Shown: positions 26,037-33,971 of the stretch, piece by piece
Layout of the letters: each line of letters begins with the position of its first letter
Position numbering within the stretch: the first letter of the stretch is position 1
Assembly (NCBI GenBank): GCA_963667875.2
Contig: CAXXGC010000013.1
Location: 1 to 64,000 of the forward strand
DNA from: JAEXOD01 sp963667875
GTDB taxonomy: Bacteria > Bacteroidota > Ignavibacteria > Ignavibacteriales > Melioribacteraceae
Direction: 5' to 3'
Length of the DNA: 64,000 nucleotides
Notes under the pieces: model-generated
What the model was told of the DNA's origin: nothing
The model's input: only the letters and a program-made list of their open reading frames with translations
Databases searched by the model: none
Translations under genes and position numbers: made by a program

Positions 26037-27092
26037 TTATTGTAATTTTACTTTAATACCGTCTTTCATTAATAAAAGACCGGTTGATATAATTGTATCG
26101 CCAACAGAAACACCATCAATAATTTCAACATCTTTATCTGTTCTAATGCCTGTTTGAACATTTATTTGTTTTGCCTTTCCATTTTTATTAAGAAAAACAA
26201 GCTGTCCTGTTATATCAGGTACAATCACTTGTGAAGGTAAAAAAATGGTGTTGTTATTATCTCCTATAGGTAATTCAATTTCAACATAAGCTCCAATAAT
26301 TAATTTTGGATTGTAATTTGCAGAAGCTCTAACTTGTAAAGTTCTGCTGTTTTGGTCTATTTTAGGTTCAATAGCATAAATAGTTCCTATAAAAGAGTTT
26401 TGTATGTTTGGTAGTGAAAATTTTATTTTTTTATTTTTTTCAACATATTGCGAATATTTTTGAGGGACATTAAATTCAATTTTGATAATATCATAATTTT
26501 GTACCGTTGCAATTTTTGTTTCCGGTGTTACGTAACTGCCAACGCTTACATTGCGGAGTCCAATAATTCCGTCAAACGGGGCAACAATTTCGGTTTTTTC
26601 AATTTGCGCGTTTATCAATTCCAAATCAGCCGTTTGCGCATTTAAGTCATTAAGAATAATATCGTATTCCTGTTGGCTGGTTAATTCTTTTTCAAGAAGT
26701 TTTTTCTGTCTAAATTCACGATCTTTTGCTAATAATAATTTAGTCTCAATTTTCGATTTTTGGGCCTGCAAATCTAAATCATTAATTTTTATAAGTAATT
26801 GACCTTTTTTTACATTTCCGCCTTCATTAAATCCGATTTTAACAATTTTACCTGAAATTTGACTTCTTAATTCCACTTCTTCGTTTGAAAGAATAGTACC
26901 GTTAATTTTTATTGAATTATCTAGTTTGGAATTTTCGGCAATTAAATAATGAACAGAAATAACTTTTTTGGGTTTAATAGTAGTAGTAACATCTTCATTT
27001 TCAGAATATTTGAATTTCTGAATTAATAATAAAACTGCCAATAAAGTAAAACTTACAATAGCTATAAATTTCTTTGATTTTATAATTTCCAT
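26037..27092 (-). CDS. RND efflux periplasmic adaptor (membrane fusion protein)
   Basis: 351 residues with an N-terminal membrane anchor (about 8-25) and the adaptor order: beta-barrel half and lipoyl half (SGKIVKIGFNEGGNVKKGQL), alpha-helical hairpin (about 105-165), second lipoyl half (EIVAPFDGIIGLRNVSVGSY), beta-barrel and membrane-proximal domain. It links the RND pump encoded just downstream to an outer-membrane channel. First gene of the minus-strand pair; no regulator gene is adjacent. Confidence 0.94.
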   Translation of the reverse strand: MEIIKSKKFIAIVSFTLLAVLLLIQKFKYSENEDVTTTIKPKKVISVHYLIAENSKLDNSIKINGTILSNEEVELRSQISGKIVKIGFNEGGNVKKGQLLIKINDLDLQAQKSKIETKLLLAKDREFRQKKLLEKELTSQQEYDIILNDLNAQTADLELINAQIEKTEIVAPFDGIIGLRNVSVGSYVTPETKIATVQNYDIIKIEFNVPQKYSQYVEKNKKIKFSLPNIQNSFIGTIYAIEPKIDQNSRTLQVRASANYNPKLIIGAYVEIELPIGDNNNTIFLPSQVIVPDITGQLVFLNKNGKAKQINVQTGIRTDKDVEIIDGVSVGDTIISTGLLLMKDGIKVKLQ

Positions 27093-27296
27093 TTCTTCTC
27101 CATAAATCTAACACAATTTAGCAATAGTACTTAGTAAATATTAACAAAGTAAAATTATTAATAAAATTGAAATAAAAAAATATTATAATTTAAAACTAAA
27201 CTTTAAAATAATTAATTCGATAATACTATTGATTTTACTAAAAATTATTAATATTATATACTTAGTAATTTGTTATCCCTAAAAGTGTTAAATGTT

Positions 27297-27308
27297 TTAC
27301 ACGTGTAA
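27297..27308. promoter_or_regulatory. 12-bp perfect palindrome upstream of cheW
   Basis: TTACACGTGTAA, 24 bases before the cheW start, in the gap between the divergent efflux and chemotaxis genes. Possible operator; no factor can be named. Confidence 0.35.
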
Positions 27309-27331
27309 GGTTTTAATCCTTTGGAGTTTAA

Positions 27332-27805
27332 ATGAATATACATGAAGAAAAGAAATTAGACTTAGATCAAATACTTCAGCTAGTAAGTTTTAAGATTGGT
27401 AATGAAGAGTTTGGTATTGATATTCTTAAAGTTCAAGAAATAAATAGGATGATGCAAATTACCAAAGTACCTAATTCTCCTGAGTTTATTGAAGGTGTTG
27501 TAAACTTGAGAGGAAGAATTATTCCTGTAATGGATTTAAGGACCCGCCTAAATATGCTGCGTATTGCTCATGATAATCTTACAAGAATTATTGTTGTTGA
27601 ATTGGAAGGAATTACAGTAGGATTTATTGTTGATGAAGTTAGTGAGGTATTACGAATACCAAAAAGTATTACTGAACCGCCACCTGCTATGACCGCTGGA
27701 ATTGATAGTGAATATATTACTGCTGTCGGAAAATTAGAGGACAGACTGATAATATTATTGGATCTTGGAAAAATATTTTCTATTGATGAAAAAGTAAAAT
27801 TATAA
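27332..27805 (+). CDS. cheW: Chemotaxis coupling protein CheW (copy 1)
   Basis: 157 residues of CheW beta-barrel fold: LVSFKIGNEEFGIDILKVQE, PNSPEFIEGVVNLRGRIIPV and GFIVDEVSEVLRI. It couples chemoreceptors to the CheA kinase. By my count it differs at about 23 of 157 aligned positions from the second CheW at 30197; the two flank a receptor gene. Their hydrophobic core and the NLRGRIIPV motif are unchanged. No cheA, cheY, cheR or cheB is in the window. RBS TTTGGAG upstream of the ATG. Confidence 0.97.
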   Translation: MNIHEEKKLDLDQILQLVSFKIGNEEFGIDILKVQEINRMMQITKVPNSPEFIEGVVNLRGRIIPVMDLRTRLNMLRIAHDNLTRIIVVELEGITVGFIVDEVSEVLRIPKSITEPPPAMTAGIDSEYITAVGKLEDRLIILLDLGKIFSIDEKVKL

Positions 27806-27904
27806 TTACGTTAGATCATTTTTAATTTTTATTTGTTGAAAATTATACTGCAAGTTGTTATTCAAATTAATTTTCAAATAAATGTTTAATACTTCAAATT
27901 TTAC

Positions 27905-27970
27905 GGAGGTTATTAACGATGTTGTTTATTTTATAACGGGTGTATGTTGGATTGTGTTGAGGCTATCTAA
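27905..27970 (+). other. Short leader with two tiny ORFs before the MCP gene
   Basis: A strong GGAGGT (27905-27910) precedes a 5-codon ORF (27919-27936) and then an 8-codon ORF (27944-27970), 44 bases ahead of the MCP start. No other coding content in this 209-base gap. May be a translational leader or a remnant; evidence is slight. Confidence 0.25.
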
Positions 27971-28014
27971 TAAACAAATTATTTTCTAAATTAAAGTTTT
28001 ACAATAGGTGAAAT

Positions 28015-30165
28015 ATGGAATGGTTTTACAATTTAAAAATAAAAGCAAAATTAACTTACGGATTTGGCGTATTGTTAGTTTTATCATTGGTGGTTGGTTA
28101 TATTGGTTATAATAATTCAACAAATATTATGGCCAACTTAGATCAAATTGGCGAAGTAAGATTAAAGAGCGTGGAAGCAATATTTCAAGTTCAAGGATCT
28201 CAAGTAGCTATTGTTATGGCTGAACGAGCATTAATTAACAGAAGGATGATGGCATCGGATATTCGGACTGCTCAGTACACTTGGATAAATAAGTATTTAA
28301 AAAGGGCTGAAGATGCCTATGCCAAATATGATGCGCAACCCAAAACCCCTGAAGAAGCGACCAATTGGTCTACCCTAAAAAGTCAATGGCAAATATGGTT
28401 AAATCAGCATCATGAGTTAATTCGTCTCTCAGAAGAAAAAGATCGTATATATGCTTCAGGAGTTGACTTAAATGATCCTAAAATTATTGATTTAGATGAC
28501 AAGGCTTTTGAGATAAGTCTATCAGCTCGCAAGGCAATGCTTGATTGTCAAAACACACTTGAAACATTAGTTGGTATTAATCTTAAAATTAGTGAAGAGC
28601 TTAATAAAGAAGCTGACGAAACCACATCAACTGCAAATTCAACTCTTTTAATCACGTTAATAATAGTTACACTATTATCTTTTATAATTGGTAATTTTAT
28701 TTCAAAAAATATCAGTTTAATGCTTGGTAAAGCTGTGGATATGATGAAAGCTATGTCCGGCGGAAATTTTGGAACAAGATTAAAAATGGAGCAGACTGAT
28801 GAAGTGGGGGAATTAGCAAAAAACATGGATACTTTTGCCGATGCACTTCAAATTCATTTTTTAGGGTCATTAAAGAAAATATCTGAAGGTGATCTTAACG
28901 TTTATTTACCTGCACGTAGTGATAGAGATGAAATTGCTCCGGCAATTAATAATACGGTAACAGCACTTAAAGGATTAGTGGATGAAGCAAATTCTTTAAT
29001 AACTGCTGCAGTTGAAGGGAAGCTTGATACACGAGGGAATGAAAATAAGTTTATGGGTGGCTACAAAGAGATTGTAAAAGGTGTAAATGAGTTATTAAAT
29101 GCGGTTATTTTACCGGTCAAAGAAGGGAGTGATGTACTTGCTGTTATGGCAACTGGTGACTTAACAGTACGAATGAAAGGCAGTTACAAAGGTGATCACC
29201 AAATTATTAAAAATAGTATTAATTCGCTTGGTGATTCATTAAGTGATGTTTTACATGAAATAACTGAAGCGGTACAAGCAACAGCTAGTGCTTCTAATCA
29301 AATATCGGCAAGTGCGGAAGAAATGGCAGCAGGTGCACAGGAACAAAGCGCACAAGCAAGTGAAGTAGCAAGTGCCGTTGAAGAAATGGCATCAACCATT
29401 GTTGAAACTACTAAAAATGCAAATATAGCTGCGGAATCTGCAAAAGATGCCGGAGATACAGCAAAAGACGGTGGAAAAGTAGTAAATCAAACTGTAGCCG
29501 GAATGAATAGAATTGCTGAAGTTGTAGAACGCGCAGCTGAAACAGTTCAGGCTTTGGGTAAAAGTAGTGATGAAATAGGTGAAATTGTACAAGTTATTAA
29601 TGATATTGCAGATCAGACCAACTTGCTTGCATTAAATGCTGCAATTGAAGCTGCAAGGGCAGGCGAACAAGGTCGGGGATTTGCTGTTGTTGCCGATGAA
29701 GTAAGAAAACTTGCTGAAAGAACAACTAAAGCAACAAAAGAAATTGCACAGATGATTAAACAAATACAAAAAGATACAAGTGATGCTGTTGATTCAATGC
29801 AAAAAGGAAAATCAGAAGTTGAAACCGGAAAAGTTATGGCAAATAAAGCCGGTGAATCGATGGGCGAAATTGTAACTGCAGCAAGTAGAGTATTGGATGT
29901 TGTTAACTCGGTAGCATCTGCCAGTGAGCAGCAAGCAAGTGCAGCAGAACAAATAAGCAAAAATATTGAAGCCATTAGCAGTGTAACTCATGAGTCAGCA
30001 ACAGGCGTTCAGCAAATAGCACGTGCTTCTGAAGATCTAAATAGATTAACAGAAAATTTACAAATGTTGATTCAGCGATTTAGAATAGATGCAAAATCGA
30101 CATATATGCAAACACAAACTCAGGGCAATAAACATAGTAATAGAAGAGAAAAATTATTAAATTAA
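28015..30165 (+). CDS. Methyl-accepting chemotaxis protein with extended HAMP region
   Basis: 716 residues: TM1 (about 12-30), a four-helix-bundle-like periplasmic sensor (about 31-205), TM2 (about 208-228) and HAMP (AVDMMKAMSGGNFGTRL). Further HAMP-like repeats follow to about residue 410 (SEGDLNVYLPARSDRDEI, AVEGKLDTRGNE, MATGDLTVRMKG). Last is a long coiled-coil signalling domain with the conserved tip DQTNLLALNAAIEAARAGEQ followed by GRGFAVVADEVRKLAERT. Gln/Glu-rich methylation helices are present; no C-terminal CheR-binding pentapeptide. Flanked by cheW genes, so probably a dedicated signalling array unit. The signal sensed is unknown. Confidence 0.95.
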   Translation: MEWFYNLKIKAKLTYGFGVLLVLSLVVGYIGYNNSTNIMANLDQIGEVRLKSVEAIFQVQGSQVAIVMAERALINRRMMASDIRTAQYTWINKYLKRAEDAYAKYDAQPKTPEEATNWSTLKSQWQIWLNQHHELIRLSEEKDRIYASGVDLNDPKIIDLDDKAFEISLSARKAMLDCQNTLETLVGINLKISEELNKEADETTSTANSTLLITLIIVTLLSFIIGNFISKNISLMLGKAVDMMKAMSGGNFGTRLKMEQTDEVGELAKNMDTFADALQIHFLGSLKKISEGDLNVYLPARSDRDEIAPAINNTVTALKGLVDEANSLITAAVEGKLDTRGNENKFMGGYKEIVKGVNELLNAVILPVKEGSDVLAVMATGDLTVRMKGSYKGDHQIIKNSINSLGDSLSDVLHEITEAVQATASASNQISASAEEMAAGAQEQSAQASEVASAVEEMASTIVETTKNANIAAESAKDAGDTAKDGGKVVNQTVAGMNRIAEVVERAAETVQALGKSSDEIGEIVQVINDIADQTNLLALNAAIEAARAGEQGRGFAVVADEVRKLAERTTKATKEIAQMIKQIQKDTSDAVDSMQKGKSEVETGKVMANKAGESMGEIVTAASRVLDVVNSVASASEQQASAAEQISKNIEAISSVTHESATGVQQIARASEDLNRLTENLQMLIQRFRIDAKSTYMQTQTQGNKHSNRREKLLN

Positions 30166-30196
30166 TTTATTATTTTTGTAAAAAAACGAGAATTGT

Positions 30197-30679
30197 ATGA
30201 GAGAGCACGAAGAAAAAAAAGGTGATTTGAGCGAACTATTACAATTAGTAAGCTTTAAAATAGGTGATGAAGAATTTGGTATTGATATTCTTAAAGTACA
30301 AGAAATTAATAGAATGATGCAAATTACCAAAGTTCCCAATTCGCCAAGTTTTATTGACGGTGTAGTAAATTTGCGTGGTAGAATTATTCCTGTAATTGAT
30401 TTGCGTTCAAGATTGAATATGATGCGAATTGAACATGATAACAGGACAAGAATAATTGTAGTTGATTTAAATGGTATTACAGTTGGATTTATTGTTGATG
30501 AAGTAAGTGAAGTATTAAGAATTCCTAAAAGTATAACGGAGCCGCCTCCAGCAATGGTTGCAGGAATTGATTCCGATTATATTACAGCAGTTGGAAAACT
30601 TGAAGACAGACTGCTGATATTACTTGATTTGGAAAAAATATTTTCGCTTGATGAATCCGCTAAATTAAAAGGTATCTAA
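30197..30679 (+). CDS. cheW: Chemotaxis coupling protein CheW (copy 2)
   Basis: 160 residues, a close paralogue of the gene at 27332 (about 85% identical by eye), with LVSFKIGDEEFGIDILKVQE and GVVNLRGRIIPVIDLR. It lies 31 bases after the receptor gene and ends at a strong terminator, so it should be co-transcribed with the MCP. Substitutions cluster at the N- and C-termini and in charged surface residues, suggesting the same fold with possibly different partner affinity. Confidence 0.97.
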   Translation: MREHEEKKGDLSELLQLVSFKIGDEEFGIDILKVQEINRMMQITKVPNSPSFIDGVVNLRGRIIPVIDLRSRLNMMRIEHDNRTRIIVVDLNGITVGFIVDEVSEVLRIPKSITEPPPAMVAGIDSDYITAVGKLEDRLLILLDLEKIFSLDESAKLKGI

Positions 30680-30683
30680 AATA

Positions 30684-30711
30684 AAAAGGCTGTCCAATTG
30701 GGCAGCCTTTT
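30684..30711 (+). terminator. Terminator after cheW copy 2
   Basis: AAAAGGCTGTCC-AATT-GGGCAGCCTTTT: 12-bp stem (one G-U pair), 4-base loop, A/T flanks; convergent with ugd and probably bidirectional. Confidence 0.9.
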
Positions 30712-30729
30712 AAGTTCTTAATAGCAAAA

Positions 30730-32061
30730 CTAATTAGATTTAACAGGCCTACGTCCAATTGAATAATAAGTAAAATTTAATTCTTGCATTTTTTCAGGGT
30801 CGAAAATATTTCTTCCATCAAAAATAACATTATTATTTAATTTATCACTGATTTTGGAAAAATCAGGATTCCTAAATTCATTCCATTCAGTTAAAATTAA
30901 TAGGGCATCAGCATTGTTAATTGCCTCATATTGATCATCAATATAAGCAATAGTATCTTTTAAATAAAATTTTGTATTTTCAAAAGCCGCAGGATCATAG
31001 GCGGCAACTTGGGCACCATGTTTTAACAATTCTTTAATAATTACTACTGAAGGAGCTTCACGCATATCATCTGTGTTGGGTTTAAAAGCTAAACCCCAAA
31101 CAGCAAATTTTTTGCCCTTAATATTGTTTTCAAAATAGGCTAAAATTTTATTTACTAATACTTTTTTTTGTTCTTTGTTTACTTGATCAACAAGTTTAAG
31201 TATTTTCATTTCTGCATTATTTTCGGATGATGTTTTAATTAATGCGTTAACATCTTTAGGAAAGCATGAACCACCATATCCTATTCCAGGGAATAAAAAT
31301 CTTTTACCAATTCGCGAATCTGTTCCCATTCCTCGTCTAACTAGATCTACATTAGCTCCAACATTTTCACAAAAATTAGCCAATTCATTCATATAAGTTA
31401 TCCTCATTGCTAAATACGAGTTAGCGGCGTATTTGGTGACTTCAGAACTTTCGGGATTCATCTCAATAATAGGGTTCCCTTGTCTAACAAATGGTTCATA
31501 TATCGATTTCATTATTGCTAACGCTTCATTGCTCTGTGCTCCAATTACAATTCTATCGGGTTTCATAAAATCGTCAACTGCAAAACCTTCGCGCAAAAAT
31601 TCAGGATTAGAGACAACTTCAAAATTGGAAACTTCGTATTTGGAAATTATTTTTGTTACCGCTGCACAAGTACCAACAGGTACAGTACTTTTATTTACAA
31701 TAACCTTAAATGATTTATCTCCTTCGGCTTTTAATATTTTACCAATTTCTTCGGCAATACCAAATACATATTTTAGATCAGCTGATCCATCCTCATCCTG
31801 AGGAGTAGGAAGACATAAAAAAACAACTTGCGAATCTTGAACTGCTGAGTATAAATCATCAGTAAATATCAGTCTTTTTTTTGCGATATTTCTATAAAAT
31901 AAAATATCTAAACCCGGTTCGTAGATAGGTACTTCAGCTTCCTTTAATTTTTTTAATTTTTCTTGATTGTTATCAACACAAATTACTTCATTGCCCATTT
32001 CGGCAAAACACGTTCCGGATACTAAACCTACGTATCCCGTTCCAATAATTGCTAATTTCAT
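30730..32061 (-). CDS. ugd: UDP-glucose 6-dehydrogenase
   Basis: 443 residues, two Rossmann domains. NAD site GTGYVGLVSGTCFAEMG at the N-terminus, the substrate segment NPEFLREGFAVDDF, and the catalytic Cys in GIGYGGSCFPKDV. It oxidises UDP-glucose to UDP-glucuronate, a precursor for surface glycans. Last gene of a galE-rfbC-ugd operon (14-base gap from the rfbC-like gene when read on the minus strand). Confidence 0.96.
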   Translation of the reverse strand: MKLAIIGTGYVGLVSGTCFAEMGNEVICVDNNQEKLKKLKEAEVPIYEPGLDILFYRNIAKKRLIFTDDLYSAVQDSQVVFLCLPTPQDEDGSADLKYVFGIAEEIGKILKAEGDKSFKVIVNKSTVPVGTCAAVTKIISKYEVSNFEVVSNPEFLREGFAVDDFMKPDRIVIGAQSNEALAIMKSIYEPFVRQGNPIIEMNPESSEVTKYAANSYLAMRITYMNELANFCENVGANVDLVRRGMGTDSRIGKRFLFPGIGYGGSCFPKDVNALIKTSSENNAEMKILKLVDQVNKEQKKVLVNKILAYFENNIKGKKFAVWGLAFKPNTDDMREAPSVVIIKELLKHGAQVAAYDPAAFENTKFYLKDTIAYIDDQYEAINNADALLILTEWNEFRNPDFSKISDKLNNNVIFDGRNIFDPEKMQELNFTYYSIGRRPVKSN

Positions 32062-32075
32062 CTATTCCTCAGCTA

Positions 32076-32624
32076 TTAATATGAAAAATCTTTTTTAATA
32101 TTACAAAAACTTGTTGCTACTAAATCTTTTTCAGAAACAATAGGATTTGCCGAATTCCACTTAATGTTTAATTGTGGATCGTTGAATAAAATACTTCTTT
32201 CATTAGAATTGTTGTAAAAATTTGTGCATTTATAATGGAATATTGCTATGTCAGATAATACTTCAAAACCATGAGCAAAGCCCAATGGAATCCAAATTTG
32301 ATTGTTATTCTCATCAGAAAGTTCAACACTAATATATTTACCAAAAGTAGGTGAACCAAAACGTATATCAACTGCAACATCTAAAACTTTACCATAAATA
32401 ACTTGGCATAATTTACCTTGAGCAAAATCACCAATTTGATAATGTAATCCTCGAATTGTTCCTTTACAAGATTTGGAAATATTATCCTGAACAAATTTTA
32501 GATCTAAATTTTGTTGTAAAAATTTAGATCTATTATAGGATTCGTAAAAATAACCGCGAAAATCTTTAAATACATTAGGTTTAATAATTTTTATATCAGG
32601 TATTTCAGTAGTAATAATTTCCAT
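32076..32624 (-). CDS. rfbC: dTDP-4-dehydrorhamnose 3,5-epimerase
   Basis: 182 residues from the ATG at 32624; a TTG at 32633 would add three residues and abut the galE stop. RmlC cupin features: GYFYESYNRSKF, RGLHYQIGDFAQGKLCQVI with the catalytic His, and IPLGFAHGFEVLSD. It epimerises dTDP-4-keto-6-deoxyglucose on the way to dTDP-rhamnose. The rfbA, rfbB and rfbD genes are not in the window, so either they lie elsewhere or this enzyme serves a related sugar. Confidence 0.92.
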   Translation of the reverse strand: MEIITTEIPDIKIIKPNVFKDFRGYFYESYNRSKFLQQNLDLKFVQDNISKSCKGTIRGLHYQIGDFAQGKLCQVIYGKVLDVAVDIRFGSPTFGKYISVELSDENNNQIWIPLGFAHGFEVLSDIAIFHYKCTNFYNNSNERSILFNDPQLNIKWNSANPIVSEKDLVATSFCNIKKDFSY

Positions 32625-32633
32625 AATTTTCAA

Positions 32634-33608
32634 TTAATATTTTTGATTAGAATGCCAGTTCCAGGCCGAATTAATGATGTCATCTAAATTGTATTTATTA
32701 CGCCAGCCTAAGACATCAAAAGCTTTTGTATTATCAGCAACTAAAATGTCAGGATCTCCAGGTCTTCTACTTACTATTTCAAATGGAATATCCTTTCCTG
32801 TTATTCTTTTTGCGGAATTAATTATCTCTTTAACAGAATAACCTGATCCTGTACCAAGATTAATAATATTTGACCTATTTGCAACTTGAAGATAGTCCAA
32901 AGCTTTTATATGGGCATCAGCCAAGTCATTAATATGAATATAATCTCTAACACATGTACCATCAGGGGTTTTATAATCATCACCATATATACTAACAATA
33001 TTACGTTTTTTTAATGCCGTAAATAAAACAATAGGAATTAGATGTGGTTCAGGTAAATGACTTTCACCAATTTCTCCTGAAAAATCCGCACCGGCAGCGT
33101 TAAAATATCTTAAGGCAACGTATTTCATTCCATACGCAGTATCAAAATCATCAAGTATTTTTTCTATAAATAACTTTGTGTTTGCATACGGATTTATAGG
33201 TTTTGTTGACTCGTTTTCAGTAATAGGTATTATTTTAGGATTACCATATAAACTGCAAGTCGAAGAAAATACAAAATGTTTTACGTTATATTTATTGGCA
33301 GCTTTAATTAAATTAAAACTTCCCAAAACATTATTTTCATAATACATTTGGGGATTTTCAACGGATTCACCCACATAAGCATAAGCCGCAAAATGAAAAA
33401 TAGATGTAATTGGAAAATCGGAAAACATCTTTTCCACTTCATTATAATTTTTTAAATCTACATTTACAAACTCAACACCACTTGGAATAGACTCAATATG
33501 ACCACGACTTAAATTATCTGCAACTAATATATCTTCGCCTAAATTTTTAAGTGCCTTAACTAAATGAGAGCCTATGTACCCAGCCCCTCCGGTTACTAAT
33601 ATTTTCAT
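32634..33608 (-). CDS. galE: UDP-glucose 4-epimerase
   Basis: 324-residue extended short-chain dehydrogenase. NAD-binding TGGAGYIGSHLV at the N-terminus, the catalytic Ser/Thr region FSSTCSLYGNP, Tyr-x3-Lys in NPYANTKLFIE, and GDDYKTPDGTCVRDYIHINDL, which is GalE-specific. It interconverts UDP-glucose and UDP-galactose for glycan synthesis. First gene of the minus-strand sugar-nucleotide operon. Confidence 0.95.
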   Translation of the reverse strand: MKILVTGGAGYIGSHLVKALKNLGEDILVADNLSRGHIESIPSGVEFVNVDLKNYNEVEKMFSDFPITSIFHFAAYAYVGESVENPQMYYENNVLGSFNLIKAANKYNVKHFVFSSTCSLYGNPKIIPITENESTKPINPYANTKLFIEKILDDFDTAYGMKYVALRYFNAAGADFSGEIGESHLPEPHLIPIVLFTALKKRNIVSIYGDDYKTPDGTCVRDYIHINDLADAHIKALDYLQVANRSNIINLGTGSGYSVKEIINSAKRITGKDIPFEIVSRRPGDPDILVADNTKAFDVLGWRNKYNLDDIINSAWNWHSNQKY

Positions 33609-33681
33609 AATTTCCTAAAAAATCTTCTTTATAATTAAAAAATAATTTATTTATTTGTATTTTTACATTAAAAAAATAAAA

Positions 33682-33849
33682 ATGTTAAAACCAAATTGTA
33701 GAAAATGCATCTATTTTTTTATTACATGGGATAAAAATTTCCCTTATGGTTGTAATGCATTAAACTTTAAATCCAAACAATTACCATCAATTGATGTCCT
33801 AAAATCTTCCGGTTTTGATTGTCTTAAATTTATACAAAAAAAAGAATAA
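33682..33849 (+). CDS. Small Cys-containing protein (CxxC-F-WD-x-FP-GC type)
   Basis: 55 residues from ATG 33682; a TTG at 33655 would add nine hydrophobic/basic residues. It has a CxxC (NCRKCIYF), then TWDKNFPYGCNAL, FKSKQLPS and a final Cys near SSGFDCLKF, giving four Cys that could bind a metal. Very similar short proteins occur widely in bacteria, sometimes labelled 'uracil-DNA glycosylase' without evidence. Function unknown. It stands alone between galE and the histidine kinase gene. Confidence 0.7.
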   Translation: MLKPNCRKCIYFFITWDKNFPYGCNALNFKSKQLPSIDVLKSSGFDCLKFIQKKE

Positions 33850-33971
33850 ATTAATAATATTTTTTTCGCATTAATAATTATATCATAACATTTAATATAA
33901 TTGTTTAAAAATTAAATTATAGCTTATAAAGATAAAAATTCGTATTATTAAATCAAAAAAATATTTCAGCT

